Shown: one piece after another, positions 46,901-58,346 of the stretch
Position numbering within the stretch: position 1 is the first letter of the stretch
Layout of the letters: each line of letters starts with the position of its first letter
Source of the DNA: Enterococcus sp. DIV0660C
GTDB lineage: Bacteria; Bacillota; Bacilli; Lactobacillales; Enterococcaceae
Direction: 5' to 3'
DNA length: 64,000 bases
NCBI RefSeq assembly: GCF_017316125.1
Contig: NZ_JAFLWA010000012.1
Coordinates: forward strand, 123,250-187,249
Notes under the pieces: model-generated
Database searches by the model: none
Seen by the model: the letters and a program-made list of their open reading frames with translations, nothing else
Told to the model about the DNA's origin: nothing
Position numbers and translations under genes: made by a program

Positions 46901-47176
46901 TCCACCTAGTGTTGGAAGCAGTGCATCTGGACGTTCTTTTCTTAAAATGCGTGAAACAAATTCTAAAGTTATTGGTTCGATGTAGACTTGATCTGCAATT
47001 TCTTGATCTGTCATAATCGTTGCAGGATTTGAGTTGACTAAAACAACCTCATAGCCTTCTTCTTTTAGTGCAAGACAAGCTTGCGTTCCAGCATAATCAA
47101 ATTCGGCTGCTTGACCGATGATGATTGGCCCCGAGCCAATCACCATGATTTTTTTGATATCTGTCCGTTTTGGCAT
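43991..47176 (-). CDS. carB: Carbamoyl-phosphate synthase, large subunit
   Basis: It makes carbamoyl phosphate from bicarbonate, ammonia channelled from CarA and two ATP. The 1061-residue protein has two ATP-grasp halves, each opening with [21 protein letters not shown] motifs ([18 protein letters not shown] at residue 11), and a C-terminal methylglyoxal-synthase-like regulatory domain after about residue 930. GGGAG precedes the ATG. Location in the pyr operon makes this the pyrimidine-regulated form; an arginine-specific copy may exist elsewhere. Confidence 0.97.
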   Translation of the reverse strand: MPKRTDIKKIMVIGSGPIIIGQAAEFDYAGTQACLALKEEGYEVVLVNSNPATIMTDQEIADQVYIEPITLEFVSRILRKERPDALLPTLGGQTGLNMAMELAESGILEELHIELLGTKLSAIDQAEDRDLFKKLMEDLKQPIPESEIVTTVEDAVAFANKIGYPIIVRPAFTLGGTGGGMCENEEELRMTAENGLSLSPVTQCLIERSIAGYKEIEYEVMRDSADNAIVVCNMENFDPVGIHTGDSIVFAPSQTLSDHEYQILRDASLSIIRALKIEGGCNVQLALDPHSFNYYVIEVNPRVSRSSALASKATGYPIAKLAAKIALGLTLDEMKNPVTGTTYAEFEPALDYVVAKIPRWPFDKFENGERVLGTQMKATGEVMAIGRNIEESLLKAVRSLEIGTHHLELPELVDVNEDQLIEKMVRAQDDRLFYVAEALRRGYPIEEIAELTKIDLFFLDKLLHIIEIEAQLQEEPSNLRLLKLAKKNGFTDKKIAQLWQTTPEKIRELRKENQLLPVYKMVDTCAAEFESNTPYFYSSYEFENESSRSGKPSVLVLGSGPIRIGQGVEFDYATVHSVKAIQQAGYEAIIMNSNPETVSTDFSVSDKLYFEPLTFEDVMNVIELEQPIGVIVQFGGQTAINLGEPLAKAGVKILGTTIEDLDRAENRDLFEQALQELKIPQPLGDTATSKEEAVKIATMIGYPVLVRPSYVLGGRAMEIVENQRDLEDYMEHAVKASPEHPVLIDRYLIGGECEVDAICDGETVLIPGIMEHIERAGVHSGDSMAVYPPQTLSEEIKATIEDYTKRLALGLNCIGMMNIQFVIHEEKVYVIEVNPRASRTVPFLSKVTGIPMAQVATKAILGQSLRELGYETGLYPETEDVHVKAPVFSFTKLQKVDTYLGPEMKSTGEVMGSDRNLDKALYKAFRAAGLNLPDYGAVLFTIADETKEEALGLAKRFAEIGYSLLGTKHTAEFFRNNGLIVTTVAKISETTTEENVVDIIRTGKAQVVVNTIDKDRGNASKDGFIIRRESVEHGVPLFTSLDTADAIVRVMESRAFSTKAI

Positions 47177-47178
47177 TC

Positions 47179-48255
47179 TTATTGCTCCCTTCCTGCATCC
47201 ATCATTTCCATAAATTCATCAAATAAGTGTAGTGCATCGTGTGGTCCTGGTGCTGCATCAGGGTGAAATTGCACACTAAAAGCAGGGTAATCGCGATGGC
47301 GAATCCCTTCCACTGTTCCATCGTTCACTTCAATATGAGTGACCATTAGTTTATTCGGATCAATCGTGTTTTCATTAACAGCATAGCCATGGTTCTGTGA
47401 AGTAAAATCAATTCTCCCTGTCGCAATTTCTCGTACTGGATGATTTAATCCTCGATGACCAAATTTCATTTTATACGTGTCTGCACCATTAGCTAGTGCA
47501 AACAATTGGTGCCCTAAACAAATACCAAAAATTGGTACTTTTCCTTGTATTTCTTGAATCATCTTGATTGCTTCAGGCACATCTTTCGGATCGCCTGGTC
47601 CATTTGTCAGCATCACACCATCGGGAGCAAGTTCAAGAATCGTTTTTGCTTCAGTATTATAAGGCATGACTGTTAAATTACAATTTCGTTTACTTAATTC
47701 GCGCAAGATACTATGTTTCAACCCAAAATCAATGACAACCACATTTCTCCCCGTTCCAGGACTTGGATAAGGTTTGTTGGTTGACACTTGCTGGACTTGA
47801 TTCGTTGCTAAAACAGTCGCTTTTAATTGATCAAATGCGTGTTCAAAGCTATCACCTGCATCAACAATACTTGCTTTCATCGTTCCAACTTCACGAATTT
47901 TCCGCGTTAAAGCTCTTGTATCGATTCCCGAGATTCCCGGAATCCCTTTTTGTTTCAAAAACGCATCTAACGTCATTTGATTGCGCCAGTTTGAAGCCAC
48001 TCGCGCATGTTCTTTCACGACAACACCCTTACAAGTCGGCGAAATCGACTCGTAATCATCTCGGTTCACACCATAATTTCCGACCATTGGATAAGTGAAG
48101 GTAATGATTTGGCCATTAAAACTTTGGTCTGTAATCGTTTCTTGATACCCAGTCATACTTGTCGTGAAAACAATTTCACCAAAAACATTTGCATCTGCTC
48201 CAAAGGCTTGTCCTTCAAATACAGTTCCATCTTCTAAAATCAGTAATCGATCCAT
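47179..48255 (-). CDS. carA: Carbamoyl-phosphate synthase, small (glutaminase) subunit
   Basis: It hydrolyses glutamine and passes ammonia to CarB. The 358-residue protein has the CarA N-terminal domain ([20 protein letters not shown]) and a class I glutamine amidotransferase domain with nucleophile Cys in GICLGHQ and the His-Glu-type partner region [13 protein letters not shown]. The start is the ATG at 48255, with AGGAG just ahead; longer frames upstream overlap pyrC. It ends two bases before carB. Confidence 0.96.
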   Translation of the reverse strand: MDRLLILEDGTVFEGQAFGADANVFGEIVFTTSMTGYQETITDQSFNGQIITFTYPMVGNYGVNRDDYESISPTCKGVVVKEHARVASNWRNQMTLDAFLKQKGIPGISGIDTRALTRKIREVGTMKASIVDAGDSFEHAFDQLKATVLATNQVQQVSTNKPYPSPGTGRNVVVIDFGLKHSILRELSKRNCNLTVMPYNTEAKTILELAPDGVMLTNGPGDPKDVPEAIKMIQEIQGKVPIFGICLGHQLFALANGADTYKMKFGHRGLNHPVREIATGRIDFTSQNHGYAVNENTIDPNKLMVTHIEVNDGTVEGIRHRDYPAFSVQFHPDAAPGPHDALHLFDEFMEMMDAGREQ

Positions 48256-48262
48256 ACTGCTC

Positions 48263-49543
48263 CTAGACCTCCTTTTGCCAAGCAATTTTTCCGTCAACGA
48301 ATGTCAACAATGTTTCCCCTTTGACCGTCCAATCAACGAATGGTGTATTCTCACCTTTTGACAAGAAGTCTTCTTTCGCAATTTTATACTCGTGTTCGAT
48401 ATCAAACACTGCAATATCTGCCGGCGCACCAATGGTTAGTGTACCAGCGTTCAAGTTAAAAATCGCTGCTGGTTTAACCGCTAGCCAGCCAATGACTTGT
48501 TCTAGTGTAAAAATACCAGTTTCAACAAAATGAGTATAAATCAACTGAAAGGCTGTTTCGCTTCCAACGATTCCAAATGGCGATTTCAAGAAGCTTTGAC
48601 TCTTTTCTTCTAGACCATGAGGGGCATGATCTGTCGCGATACAATCAATTGTTCCATCAAGTAATCCTTCAATCAGTGCTTCGCGATCTTCGCGCCCACG
48701 TAGCGGCGGATTCATCTTCCAAAAACCAAAATCTTCTGGAATATCCTCATCAATCAGAAGCAAATGGTGTGGCGAAACTTCAGCTGTGACATGAACACCA
48801 GCCTTTTTCGCGTCGCGGATGATCCGAACACTTTCTTTGGTTGAGACATGACAGACGTGGTAATGGACACCTGTTTCTTCCGCTAAAATTAAGTCTCTCG
48901 CAATTTGTGAAGATTCAGTTGCACTTAAAATTCCCGGCAAATCCAATTCTTCGGCTTTTTCGCCCGCGTGCATGACGCCGCCGAATAATAAGGACTCATC
49001 TTCAGTATGAGCAACCAGTGCTTTATTATTTTTTGCAGCTTCTTTCATTGCTAGATACATCGTGCCTGCCGTCTGTACACCAACACCATCATTGGTGAAC
49101 GCAAAAGCACCTGCGTCAATCAGCGCCTCTTGATCGACTAAAACTTCACTTCGGAGTTTTTCAGTAATTGGTGCATACTGTAAAACTTTCACTACTGCAT
49201 CTCGCTTGATGATTTCATAGACTTGGCTTAATTTTTCAGCAGTATCAGGTACAGGATCTAGGTTAGGCATTGCACACACTGTAGTAAATCCACCATGTGC
49301 TGCTGCTTTTGTTCCTGCTTCAATCGTTTCTTTATACGTAAAACCAGGCTCTCTTAAATGAACATGTACGTCGACAAGTCCTGGTGTGATGAGTTGTCCT
49401 TTTGCGTCAAACACTTCATCAAATTCAGTCTCAGAAAATCCCGTACCAATTGCTTTGATTTTTCCTTCTTCAATCCAAATTTCTGCAGGTGTTGTTTCAT
49501 TTTTTCGTGTAATGATTTGACCGTTTTTAATGAGTGTTTTCAT
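48263..49543 (-). CDS. pyrC: Dihydroorotase
   Basis: A zinc amidohydrolase that cyclises carbamoyl aspartate. The 426-residue type I enzyme has metal ligands His60 and His62 in [12 protein letters not shown], further His in HVCHVST and the catalytic Asp in [14 protein letters not shown] precedes the ATG. It is seven bases from carA and 18 from pyrB. Confidence 0.96.
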   Translation of the reverse strand: MKTLIKNGQIITRKNETTPAEIWIEEGKIKAIGTGFSETEFDEVFDAKGQLITPGLVDVHVHLREPGFTYKETIEAGTKAAAHGGFTTVCAMPNLDPVPDTAEKLSQVYEIIKRDAVVKVLQYAPITEKLRSEVLVDQEALIDAGAFAFTNDGVGVQTAGTMYLAMKEAAKNNKALVAHTEDESLLFGGVMHAGEKAEELDLPGILSATESSQIARDLILAEETGVHYHVCHVSTKESVRIIRDAKKAGVHVTAEVSPHHLLLIDEDIPEDFGFWKMNPPLRGREDREALIEGLLDGTIDCIATDHAPHGLEEKSQSFLKSPFGIVGSETAFQLIYTHFVETGIFTLEQVIGWLAVKPAAIFNLNAGTLTIGAPADIAVFDIEHEYKIAKEDFLSKGENTPFVDWTVKGETLLTFVDGKIAWQKEV

Positions 49544-49561
49544 GTCTTCGTCCTCCTACTT

Positions 49562-50488
49562 TTACGCTTTTCCGTTTAGTACTGCCTCTAGAATTGCCAT
49601 TCTGACAAATACGCCATTGCTCATTTGTTGAACAATTCGTGACTGTAATCCCTCAACTAGTGAATCGGCTAGTTCAACGTCACGATTGACGGGTGCTGGG
49701 TGCATGATAATTGCATGTTTTTGCAATTTCTTCGCCCGTTCAACAGTTAAACCATGTTCTTGGTGATAGCTTTCTTTTGAGAAACTTTCTTTTCCATCAT
49801 GACGCTCATGCTGTACTCGGAGCATCATCATTACATCTACCTGGTCGAGTAATTCATCCAATGGCAAGTAGTGCCCGTAAACTTCAAATTCATTGTCATA
49901 CCATTCTTCTGGCCCAGAGAAGAAAACTTGTGCACCTAGGCGTTTCAACATTTGCATGTTTGATTTTGCGACACGTGAATGTGTGATGTCACCAACGATA
50001 GCTACTTTCAATCCGTCAAAATGGCCAAATTCTTCGTAAATCGTCATCAAATCTAGTAAGCATTGTGTTGGATGCTGTCCACTTCCATCTCCACCGTTGA
50101 TAATCGAACATTGAATTGTTTTACTTTGAATCAAGTCTTCATAGTAGTTTTCATCTCCATGACGGATGACTGCAACATCTACTCCTAATGCGGACATTGT
50201 CAAAACCGTATCGTAAAGTGTTTCTCCTTTTGAAACTGAGCTTGTGCTTGCTTCAAACTCGATTACTTCTAAGCCTAGCTTTTTCTCAGCTACATCAAAA
50301 CTTTTATGTGTTCTTGTACTATTTTCAAAAAATAAGTTAGTTGCAAAATATTGGCTCTTTTGTGGTGTCCATTTTGCCCCTTGTTTGAACTCTTGCCCGC
50401 GACGAATCAAGCCCATAACTTCTTGGTCTGTTAGTGCTTCAACGGTTAATAAATGTTTTAAACTGATACGTTCTGATTGGATGATCAT
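49562..50488 (-). CDS. pyrB: Aspartate carbamoyltransferase, catalytic subunit
   Basis: It joins carbamoyl phosphate and aspartate. The 308-residue protein carries the carbamoyl-phosphate motif [10 protein letters not shown]; the usual STRTR has His in the last place here, which is common among Gram-positive enzymes. [10 protein letters not shown] and [11 protein letters not shown] complete the site. There is no pyrI, as expected for this group. AGGAGG precedes the ATG. Confidence 0.96.
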   Translation of the reverse strand: MIIQSERISLKHLLTVEALTDQEVMGLIRRGQEFKQGAKWTPQKSQYFATNLFFENSTRTHKSFDVAEKKLGLEVIEFEASTSSVSKGETLYDTVLTMSALGVDVAVIRHGDENYYEDLIQSKTIQCSIINGGDGSGQHPTQCLLDLMTIYEEFGHFDGLKVAIVGDITHSRVAKSNMQMLKRLGAQVFFSGPEEWYDNEFEVYGHYLPLDELLDQVDVMMMLRVQHERHDGKESFSKESYHQEHGLTVERAKKLQKHAIIMHPAPVNRDVELADSLVEGLQSRIVQQMSNGVFVRMAILEAVLNGKA

Positions 50489-50499
50489 GAATGTTCCTC

Positions 50500-51783
50500 C
50501 TAGTTTTCTTCGCTACGTGAAGTTTCTGGTAAGATAAGATTTAAAATGATACCAAGGACAGTTGCTAATGCCATTGCTGATAACGTGAATGTTCCTACTT
50601 GGAAGACTAAGCCTCCGATACCGACAACCAAGATGACTGCTGCAATCAATAAGTTTTTCTTTTTATCAAAATCTACTTTGTTCTCAATCAAGATTTTCAT
50701 CCCGCTAGCTGCGATAACTCCGAACAAGATAAAACTGATTCCTGAAATAACAGGTCCAGGGATGCTCAAGATCAAGGCACTCAGTTTCCCGACAAATCCT
50801 AAGATAACTGCGAAGAATGCTGCTCCACCAATCACAAAGACGCTGTGCACTCGTGTGATTGCTAACACGCCAATGTTTTCTCCATAACTTGTAACTGGAG
50901 GACCACCGACAAATGCTGCAACGATTTGTGCTAAACCGTCACCCATCAATGTTTTATGCAAACCAGGCTCTTCAAAGAAGTTTCTGCGTGTTAATTTGTT
51001 CAGTACCATCAAGTGACCGATATGCTCTGTCATCGTAACAAATGCGATTGGCGCCATTGTTGTAATTGCACCTAAGTATAGTTTTGGTTCATATTGAACA
51101 AATGGAATTTCAAAGTTTGGTAAAGCAAACCAGGCCGCATCTGCGATTGGTTGCGTATCAACAATCCCAAAGAGTAAGGCAACAATGTAGCCACTTACGA
51201 TTCCTAACAAAATTGGAATCAATCCAAGAAATCCGCGTAAGAACATGTTGAAGAAAATCGTCAAACCTAACGTGATTAGCGCTACAGCAATGTATTTAAA
51301 ATCGTAATTGCCATCGTTGTACATTGCATTATTTGCGGCATTTGCTGCCAATCCCAATCCGATAACCATGATTACTGGCCCAACAACGATTGGTGGTAAG
51401 ATTCGATCAAGCCATGCTGCACCGATTTTTTTGATGATCAACGCGACGATCAAGTAAACTAATCCAGTAGTGATTGCCCCTTGCGCAATCGCTGGGTAAC
51501 CATCTGTTTTCATCAACATTTGCATCGCTGCAATGAAGGCGAAGCTACTTCCTAAGTAAGCTGGAATTTTTCCCTTCGTTGTAAACAAGTAAACCAGTGT
51601 TCCTAGTCCTGAACTGACTAACGCAATCCCTGGGTCGATCCCGACTAAAATCGGTACTAAAACTGTTGCGCCAAACATCGTGAATAAATGCTGTAAACTC
51701 AACCCAACCCAATGGCCTAATTTTGGACGGTCATGAATGTCTAATACGACACTATCATTATGAAATTCTTTTTTCTCTGACAT
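50500..51783 (-). CDS. pyrP: Uracil permease
   Basis: A 427-residue NCS2 nucleobase transporter with about 12 to 14 membrane segments, importing uracil with protons. [28 protein letters not shown] and [12 protein letters not shown] are signatures of the UraA branch. GGGGAAGAG precedes the ATG. Its place between pyrR and pyrB, 10 and 11 bases from each, puts salvage and synthesis under the same attenuator. Often named uraA. Confidence 0.94.
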   Translation of the reverse strand: MSEKKEFHNDSVVLDIHDRPKLGHWVGLSLQHLFTMFGATVLVPILVGIDPGIALVSSGLGTLVYLFTTKGKIPAYLGSSFAFIAAMQMLMKTDGYPAIAQGAITTGLVYLIVALIIKKIGAAWLDRILPPIVVGPVIMVIGLGLAANAANNAMYNDGNYDFKYIAVALITLGLTIFFNMFLRGFLGLIPILLGIVSGYIVALLFGIVDTQPIADAAWFALPNFEIPFVQYEPKLYLGAITTMAPIAFVTMTEHIGHLMVLNKLTRRNFFEEPGLHKTLMGDGLAQIVAAFVGGPPVTSYGENIGVLAITRVHSVFVIGGAAFFAVILGFVGKLSALILSIPGPVISGISFILFGVIAASGMKILIENKVDFDKKKNLLIAAVILVVGIGGLVFQVGTFTLSAMALATVLGIILNLILPETSRSEEN

Positions 51784-51793
51784 ATCTCTTCCC

Positions 51794-52530
<737 letters not shown>

Positions 52531-52580
52531 AAACTTAAAGGATTACTATTTAATTTTCGTTTAAGCTTTTCGTTGTTAAT

Positions 52581-52609
52581 ACTATACCGTTGCTAACATA
52601 AAAAATCAA
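52581..52609 (-). promoter_or_regulatory. pyr operon promoter
   Basis: -35 TTGATT (52604-52609) and -10 TATAGT (52581-52586) are 17 bases apart. The -35 overlaps the stop region of the upstream pseudouridine synthase gene. Confidence 0.8.
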
Positions 52610-53511
52610 TGACTTTTTCTTAATTTTTCTAAAGTTTTTTCAAACACTTCAGGAAGTGGTGCTTCAAAGACCATTTCTTGACCTGTGACAGGATGTGTGA
52701 ACCCTAGCATTTGTGCATGGAGGAACTGACCATTTCCTGGTAAAGTTTTCTTTGGTCCATATACAGGATCACCTGCCAAGGGAAAACCAATATATTGCAT
52801 GTGTACGCGAATTTGGTGTGTACGTCCTGTTTCTAATTTTAGCTCAACCAAAGTAAATCCTTCAAAACGTTCTAGTACAGTAAAATGCGTAACAGCAGAT
52901 TTTCCATCTTCACGAACAGCTTGCATCTTACGATTGACTTTTGACCGACCAATCGGTGCATTGATTGTTCCCTTATCGTGTGAAATTTCACCATGAACCA
53001 ATGCGACATATTTACGTAAAGAAGTCTTGTCTTTTAATTGTTTAGCCAATGATTCATGTGCTTGGTCATTCTTAGCTACCATCAACAAACCAGAAGTATC
53101 TTTGTCAATTCGATGGACGATCCCGGGACGAATCACACCATTGATGGAAGACAAATCTTTGACATGATACATCAATGCATTCACCAAAGTTCCATGGCTG
53201 TGCCCAGCTGAAGGGTGGACCACCATGCCTTGTGGCTTATTGATAACTGCCACATCTTCATCCTCATAAACAATTGCTAACGGAATGTCTTCCGCAATGA
53301 CATCTAGCGTTTCCGGTTCAGGAATCGCTACAAAAAGCTCATCCTTTGCTTTCACCTTATAATTTGCCTTAACTGGTTGACCATTTACAGCAACCACGCC
53401 TTCTTTTAACCAAAGTTGGATTTGAGAACGACTATAATCAGGAAATAATCCCGTTAAAACTTTGTCAATCCGCCCTGTTTCTTGTTCAATTGTTGCTCTT
53501 AATTCTGTCAT
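52606..53511 (-). CDS. RluD-type 23S rRNA pseudouridine synthase
   Basis: A 301-residue RluA-family pseudouridine synthase with an N-terminal S4 RNA-binding domain (RIDKVLTGLFPDYSRSQIQLWLKEGVVAVNG) and the catalytic motif HRIDKDTSGLL with Asp136. It modifies structured RNA, most likely 23S rRNA; the exact position cannot be read. It overlaps lspA by four bases, the common lspA-rluD pairing of Firmicutes. Confidence 0.9.
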   Translation of the reverse strand: MTELRATIEQETGRIDKVLTGLFPDYSRSQIQLWLKEGVVAVNGQPVKANYKVKAKDELFVAIPEPETLDVIAEDIPLAIVYEDEDVAVINKPQGMVVHPSAGHSHGTLVNALMYHVKDLSSINGVIRPGIVHRIDKDTSGLLMVAKNDQAHESLAKQLKDKTSLRKYVALVHGEISHDKGTINAPIGRSKVNRKMQAVREDGKSAVTHFTVLERFEGFTLVELKLETGRTHQIRVHMQYIGFPLAGDPVYGPKKTLPGNGQFLHAQMLGFTHPVTGQEMVFEAPLPEVFEKTLEKLRKSH

Positions 53512-53972
53512 TTTTTCACTTGATCCTTTTCATCTAAAATAATATATATCAATATGCAAATCACACCACAAACTAATGAAATATCTGCGACATTGAATAT
53601 TGGGAAATTCATAAAATCTGTTTGGAACATATCTACTACATAACCTAAACGAACACGATCAATAAAGTTTCCAATCGCGCCAGCTAAGATCAATGCCAAA
53701 CCAGTCATAAACCAGCGGCTACCTGTCTGCCGATTTTTGATCATTAGATACATGATTGCTATAACAGCAACGACTGTCACCACAGTAAAGAACCACATCT
53801 TTCCTTCTAGCATACTCCACGCGGCTCCCGTATTCCGAATATGATTCAGCGATAAAACACCAGGAATCATTGATTGTGTTTCTCCTAATGCTAAGTTACT
53901 TGTAATCCACCATTTGACCCATTGATCTACTGTAATCAAAGCGCCACTAACTATCCAATATATAATTAACAC
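53508..53972 (-). CDS. lspA: Lipoprotein signal peptidase II
   Basis: It removes signal peptides from prolipoproteins after lipid attachment, such as the binding protein at 18542-19783. The 154-residue, four-helix protein has the catalytic Asp114 in GYVVDMF and Asp130 in FNVADIS, plus NHIRNTGAAWSML and GNFIDR. It is coupled to the pseudouridine synthase gene downstream. Confidence 0.95.
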   Translation of the reverse strand: MLIIYWIVSGALITVDQWVKWWITSNLALGETQSMIPGVLSLNHIRNTGAAWSMLEGKMWFFTVVTVVAVIAIMYLMIKNRQTGSRWFMTGLALILAGAIGNFIDRVRLGYVVDMFQTDFMNFPIFNVADISLVCGVICILIYIILDEKDQVKK

Positions 53973-53976
53973 ACGA

Positions 53977-54681
53977 TCAATCCTTTTCTACTTGTTTAAA
54001 AATATCTCTTGGTCGAATAATCCCTAATAGATTACCATCAGGGTTTCCATCTTTTGTAATCAATACCGCTTCCAGTGTACCTTGTTCACGAAACATCAAC
54101 TCAACTTCGTAGATCTTCGTGTTTGCAGAAACAAATTGATAGTTTGTATATTTCCCATCACCAATAATCAAATCTTTGGCTTGCTTTCGCGTTAAGTCAA
54201 TCACTCCCTGTTGGCTTTCTTTCGCCAACCAAAACCCAATCGCTCGTAAAGTGATCAATGCTTCAAATTTTCCCTTATTATACAGTGGAAATTGTGAATA
54301 GCGTTTTTGAGCAATCGTCTCTAACAAATCAAGTAAAGGAATATTTTTATCAAAACCAGTCACTTTCTTCGCAAACTTTGGTAACACCGTAACTGGACGG
54401 ATCAATGCCTCCTCAATGACTTGAATCTTATCAACTGCCCAGTCATTTGGCTCTGCAATGACAAAGTCTTCAGAAATTCTTTCGTGAACAATTGCGTTTC
54501 TTAATTGCGCCATTTGAAATAAATCTTCTTCATATTTACGCACCATCGACCCTTTTTTGCGAGCCAATCGGCGGACTAATTCGGTAAAGCCCATATTACG
54601 CGTGTTTCCCATTTCTTCACGCATCCATTTCTCAATACGATTGAAGCTACTTAAAAATACATCAGAGTTACTCATACTCAC
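53977..54681 (-). CDS. CBS-domain protein
   Basis: A protein of about 234 residues with a basic N-terminal region (residues 10-80, rich in Arg/Lys and helical) and tandem CBS modules: VLPKFAKKVTGFDKNIPLLDLLETIAQKRYSQFPLY and FVSANTKIYEVELMFREQGTLEAVLITKDG...IRPRDIF. CBS pairs bind adenine nucleotides. A GTG at 54681 with AGGAGG six bases upstream is preferred; an ATG two codons later is the alternative. It overlaps the preceding gene by 14 bases. The ligand and partner are unknown. Confidence 0.8.
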   Translation of the reverse strand: MSMSNSDVFLSSFNRIEKWMREEMGNTRNMGFTELVRRLARKKGSMVRKYEEDLFQMAQLRNAIVHERISEDFVIAEPNDWAVDKIQVIEEALIRPVTVLPKFAKKVTGFDKNIPLLDLLETIAQKRYSQFPLYNKGKFEALITLRAIGFWLAKESQQGVIDLTRKQAKDLIIGDGKYTNYQFVSANTKIYEVELMFREQGTLEAVLITKDGNPDGNLLGIIRPRDIFKQVEKD

Positions 54682-55051
54682 TAGTGTCCTCCTTGATGAC
54701 ATAAGCTTGGTTTTTAATGAAGAAAAAGAAGCCGATCATGCCAATGACAGCTACCAAGCTATAGAATAGATTACTAAAATAAATGGCACTCAAACTCGTG
54801 AAGAAAAAAAGTACCGGATACAATTGCAATAGAAGTAAGTTCATCGTAATAACATACGCATCTTTCGGCAATGCTATTTGATAAACTGCACTTTTTAACC
54901 AAAAAAACGAGACTTGCATCGTTAGTGGAGCGGCTACCTCTACTTCCACACTGTCTTGCTGATTTAAGTAAATAGATTTTCCATTAATTTGTAGTCGAAT
55001 AGAACTTCCCATTCCATAAAAACCAGTTTTTCTGGTGAATTTTATTTTCAT
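54668..55051 (-). CDS. Hypothetical two-helix membrane protein
   Basis: A 127-residue protein I do not recognise. The first 60 residues look soluble and strand-rich (GSSIRLQINGKSIYLNQQDSVEVEV), and two membrane helices follow at about 68-90 and 95-112. AGGAGGGG precedes the ATG. It is the first gene of a run leading through the CBS protein, lspA and the pseudouridine synthase. Confidence 0.7.
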   Translation of the reverse strand: MKIKFTRKTGFYGMGSSIRLQINGKSIYLNQQDSVEVEVAAPLTMQVSFFWLKSAVYQIALPKDAYVITMNLLLLQLYPVLFFFTSLSAIYFSNLFYSLVAVIGMIGFFFFIKNQAYVIKEDTSEYE

Positions 55052-55109
55052 AATGCCCCTCCTATTATGCTTTAGTATAACTTAAAACTCAACAATGAAA
55101 AAGAAAAAG

Positions 55110-55138
55110 AAGGCCTGACAAAACTTTTGTCATACCTT
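55110..55138 (-). terminator. Terminator after fhs
   Basis: AAGGCCTGACAAAA and TTTTGTCATACCTT form a stem with two mismatches and a one-base loop, with a pyrimidine-rich T tract on the minus strand. Confidence 0.75.
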
Positions 55139-55165
55139 CCACTTTTTTGAATCATTCATTGAATA

Positions 55166-56836
55166 TTAAAACAAACCGATGACTTCTCCTTGATTTGTTA
55201 CGTCCATATTTAACGCTGCAGGTTTTTTTGGCAATCCCGGCATCGTCATCACATCACCCGTGAGCGCTACTAAAAAACCAGCTCCCAATTTCGGAACAAA
55301 TTCTCGAATCGTAATCGTAAAATCAGTTGGCGCTCCAAGCAACGTTGGATCATCTGAAAATGAATACTGCGTTTTTGCCATACAGACTGGTAAGTCACTC
55401 CACCCATTTTTTTCAAACTCCTCGATTTGTTTCTGTGCTTTTTTACTAAATTGAACGCCTCGACCACCATAAATCTTTTTGACGATTGTCTCTGCCTTCT
55501 CCATAATCGTCGCAGTTGATTGATACAACGGTTGATAGTCAGCTGTTTGTTCAGCAATTAGTTCTACTACAGCTTTCGCCAAATCCACACCACCAAGTGC
55601 TCCTTGTTCCCATACACTGACACGTTTAGCTAAGATACCTTGGTTTTCACATAACTCCTCTAGCAAAGCAAATTCCGCTTTCGTATCCGTAACAAACTCA
55701 TTGATTGCTACAATCACAGGAATATCGTACAAACGCATATTTTCAATGTGGCGTTTCAAATTAACAAATCCAGCCTTCAAAGCAGATAAATCCTCTTCAA
55801 GTAATTCTGACTTTTGTTTGCCTCCATGCATTTTTAACGCACGAATCGTTGCAACAATTACAATTGCATCTGGTGCTTTCTTCAAATTAGGAACTTTGAT
55901 ATCAAGAAACTTCTCCGCACCCAAATCCGCACCAAATCCTGCTTCCGTAACCACATAATCAGCTAATTTCAAAGCTGTTTTAGTCGCTAAAATACTATTA
56001 CATCCATGGGCAATATTGGCAAACGGTCCCCCATGAATAAACGCAGGTGTTCCATAAATCGTTTGAACTAAATTTGGTTTTAACGCATCTTTTAGCAGTA
56101 AAGCTAAAGCTCCCTCTACTTTTAAGTCACCTGCAGTGACAGGTTCTTTGTCAAAAGTATAACCAATAACGATACGCGCTAGTCGCGCCTTTAAGTCATC
56201 TAAGTCAGTGGCTAAACACAAAATTGCCATGATTTCACTGGCTACAGTAATATCAAAGCCATCTTCTCTTGGTACACCTTGGATTGGTCCACCTAAACCG
56301 ACAATCACCTGCCGTAACTCGCGATCATTCAAGTCAACCACTCGTTTCCAAATCACACGTCTGGCATCAATCTGTAATTCATTTCCTTGATGGATATGGT
56401 TGTCTAAAAAAGCTGACAGTGCATTATTCGCACTTGTAATAGCGTGCATATCGCCAGTAAAGTGTAGATTGATATCTTCCATTGGTAAAACTTGTGCGTA
56501 ACCACCGCCAGCTGCCCCACCTTTAATCCCCATGACGGGTCCTAACGAAGGTTCTCTTAAAGCGATTGCTGCCTGCTTATTGATCTGATTTAGTGCATCT
56601 CCTAAGCCAACTGTAACAGTTGACTTTCCTTCCCCCGCAGGAGTTGGATTAATTGATGTGACCAAAATCAATTTGCCATCCTGCTTTTCTTTTAGCTCCT
56701 CAATTGCCGAAAAATTTATTTTTGCTTTGTAATTTCCATACAGTTCCAAGTCTTCATAGCCAAGATTCACTTTATCTGCTATCTCAACAATCGGTTTTAA
56801 GTCAGTTTCCTGTGAAATTTGTAAATCACTCTTCAT
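55166..56836 (-). CDS. fhs: Formate--tetrahydrofolate ligase
   Basis: It forms 10-formyltetrahydrofolate from formate and ATP, feeding purine and formyl-Met synthesis. The 556-residue protein carries the ATP loop [38 protein letters not shown] and [10 protein letters not shown], all family hallmarks. The ATG at 56836 with AAGGGG seven bases upstream is chosen over an adjacent TTG. A TATAAT at 56897-56902 on the minus strand is a likely -10. It is a single-gene unit. Confidence 0.96.
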   Translation of the reverse strand: MKSDLQISQETDLKPIVEIADKVNLGYEDLELYGNYKAKINFSAIEELKEKQDGKLILVTSINPTPAGEGKSTVTVGLGDALNQINKQAAIALREPSLGPVMGIKGGAAGGGYAQVLPMEDINLHFTGDMHAITSANNALSAFLDNHIHQGNELQIDARRVIWKRVVDLNDRELRQVIVGLGGPIQGVPREDGFDITVASEIMAILCLATDLDDLKARLARIVIGYTFDKEPVTAGDLKVEGALALLLKDALKPNLVQTIYGTPAFIHGGPFANIAHGCNSILATKTALKLADYVVTEAGFGADLGAEKFLDIKVPNLKKAPDAIVIVATIRALKMHGGKQKSELLEEDLSALKAGFVNLKRHIENMRLYDIPVIVAINEFVTDTKAEFALLEELCENQGILAKRVSVWEQGALGGVDLAKAVVELIAEQTADYQPLYQSTATIMEKAETIVKKIYGGRGVQFSKKAQKQIEEFEKNGWSDLPVCMAKTQYSFSDDPTLLGAPTDFTITIREFVPKLGAGFLVALTGDVMTMPGLPKKPAALNMDVTNQGEVIGLF

Positions 56837-56952
56837 CAAACTACCCCTTTACACGAACTTTAATTCAATTTAAACACTTTTTGTTAAGTTATTTTTATTA
56901 TACACGTTTTCAATTGAAATAAAAAGATAGAATAGATATCTCTTTCATTTAT

Positions 56953-56981
56953 TTGACGTACTTATAAATACTCTTTATAAT
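56953..56981 (+). promoter_or_regulatory. csp promoter
   Basis: -35 TTGACG (56953-56958), a 17-base spacer and -10 TATAAT (56976-56981). The leader is only about 30 bases, short for a cold-shock gene. Confidence 0.82.
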
Positions 56982-57018
56982 GTGGCTATGGTAGATTTTA
57001 AGAAAGGTCGTGAGTGCT

Positions 57019-57222
57019 TTGACCCAAGGAATCGTGAAATGGTTTGACAATAAAAAAGGATACGGGTTTATCAGTTATGATGAAACGGAGGAAATTTTTG
57101 TCCATTTTACCGCAATCGAGGAAGAGGGCTTTAAGAGTCTGGAAGAAAACCAAGCAGTGGAGTTTAAGATTATTGAAGGCAATCGTGGAACACAAGCAGC
57201 TCATGTTAAAAAATTAAGCTAG
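57019..57222 (+). CDS. Cold-shock domain protein
   Basis: A single-domain CspA-type RNA chaperone that melts mRNA secondary structure. KGYGFI (RNP1) and IFVHF (RNP2) are intact. The start is probably TTG at 57019, giving a 67-residue protein that opens MTQGIVKWFDNKKG and matches the family length. AAAGG lies ten bases before it. A GTG three codons earlier is the alternative. The short leader lacks an obvious cold-box, so cold regulation is doubtful. Confidence 0.92.
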   Translation: MTQGIVKWFDNKKGYGFISYDETEEIFVHFTAIEEEGFKSLEENQAVEFKIIEGNRGTQAAHVKKLS

Positions 57223-57272
57223 TTGAGACTATTTATAAGTAAATCTACAAAATAAATGAATAAAAAAATCAC

Positions 57273-57304
57273 AGTTGAGACATTTTTTGTCTCAACTTTT
57301 TTAT
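57273..57304 (+). terminator. Terminator after csp
   Basis: AGTTGAGACA (57273-57282) pairs with TGTCTCAACT (57288-57297), followed by six T. Confidence 0.9.
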
Positions 57305-57319
57305 TATTTTAGCGAACTA

Positions 57320-57353
57320 AAAAGGAGTTGTAGACAAAAATCCTCAACTCCTT
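57320..57353 (-). terminator. Terminator after the ebsA-like gene
   Basis: AAGGAGTTG (57322-57330) pairs with CAACTCCTT (57345-57353); on the minus strand TTTTTAG follows the stem. Confidence 0.8.
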
Positions 57354-57392
57354 CTTCTCATTTGTTTATGAGCACTATTTGATCTGCTCTTT

Positions 57393-57812
57393 CTATTTAT
57401 CTTTTCGTGACTGTTTCACAAACACTTCTTGTGAAGCCCCTGTAAAATAATTACGAACAGACACTTGATCTTTTGCACGTAATAAATAGATTGTCGGCTC
57501 TAACTCATCTGCCAACTTCAACTCTAAACCATGATCATGTGGAGCAACCTTTTCAACTTGCTGTAACGTTATTTTTTTGTCTTTCCAAAAAGCAGCATAG
57601 CGAATTTTGATTGAATTTTTTTCTAATACAAATGAACGACGTAACCCTAACAATAAAAACACAGCAAAAATGCCCATGACTACATTGCTTTTCCAATAAG
57701 GTCTCGTATTTTCAAGAGACAAAATCAAGCTGAAAAAGAAAATAATCAACGTCAAAGACCAATAGATGATCGACTGTGCCAGTTCTGGTTGCCAGCGAAT
57801 AATTTTTTTCAT
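57393..57812 (-). CDS. EbsA-like membrane protein
   Basis: A 139-residue protein with two adjacent N-terminal membrane helices (IIYWSLTLIIFFFSLILSL and SNVVMGIFAVFLLLGL) and a PH-like soluble domain (NSIKIRYAAFWKDKKITLQQVEKVAPHDHG). It resembles the EbsA family of enterococci, sometimes annotated as pore-forming, a label with little support. The neighbouring RNase HI-like gene is a frequent companion of EbsA genes in lactic acid bacteria. GAGG precedes the ATG. Confidence 0.6.
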   Translation of the reverse strand: MKKIIRWQPELAQSIIYWSLTLIIFFFSLILSLENTRPYWKSNVVMGIFAVFLLLGLRRSFVLEKNSIKIRYAAFWKDKKITLQQVEKVAPHDHGLELKLADELEPTIYLLRAKDQVSVRNYFTGASQEVFVKQSRKDK

Positions 57813-57839
57813 TGTCTAACCTCGCATGATAAGTAATAA

Positions 57840-57848
57840 TGCTATAAT
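57840..57848 (+). promoter_or_regulatory. Extended -10 promoter of the RNase HI-like gene
   Basis: TGCTATAAT is an extended -10 element (TG-n-TATAAT) with no clear -35 box, about 40 bases ahead of the start codon. Confidence 0.6.
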
Positions 57849-57887
57849 CATATCATAACACTATTTTATTTTAAAAAGGAGATATTC

Positions 57888-58298
57888 ATGTTACGAGTAT
57901 ACATTGATGCTTCAACAAAAGGCAACCCTGGGCCAAGTGGTGGCGGTATCATAATTCTTGGAGAAAACCGGTATGAACAGTTAGCTGTTCCTCTTTCTGA
58001 TGGTTCAAATCACGAAGCAGAATTCGAAGTCTTTTTAAAAACTTTAGAGATTTTAAAGGAAAAGACTTTGAATACTGAAACGATTTTTTGTTATTCGGAT
58101 AGTAAAACCTTAGTTTCCACCATTGATAAAAATTTTACAACGAACGACTTATTTCAACCCTACTTGTCAGCAATCCAAAGACTTCTTCCAGAATTTTCAT
58201 TGTTTCTTTTACAATGGATTCCTGAAAGTAAAAATAAAGGCGCTGATAACCTAGCACGACAAGCATTGAAAAAACAACTCAAACAGATAAAAAAATAA
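57888..58298 (+). CDS. RNase HI-like protein
   Basis: A 136-residue RNase H fold protein. Asp7 in YIDAST, Glu45 in HEAEFEVF, Asp71 in YSDSK and Asp120 in GADNLAR supply the full set of metal-binding acidic residues, so it should cut the RNA of RNA/DNA hybrids. The basic handle of E. coli RNase HI is reduced. AAAGGAG precedes the ATG. Such genes are often labelled reverse-transcriptase-like; there is no polymerase domain here. Confidence 0.85.
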   Translation: MLRVYIDASTKGNPGPSGGGIIILGENRYEQLAVPLSDGSNHEAEFEVFLKTLEILKEKTLNTETIFCYSDSKTLVSTIDKNFTTNDLFQPYLSAIQRLLPEFSLFLLQWIPESKNKGADNLARQALKKQLKQIKK

Positions 58299-58299
58299 A

Positions 58300-58346
58300 C
58301 CGAAAACCATGAAATCTAACAAGTTTCATCGTTTTCGGTCTTTTAA
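58300..58346 (+). terminator. Terminator after the RNase HI-like gene
   Basis: ACCGAAAAC (58300-58308) pairs with GTTTTCGGT (58332-58340), with further ATGAA/TTCAT pairing inside and CTTTT following. Confidence 0.88.
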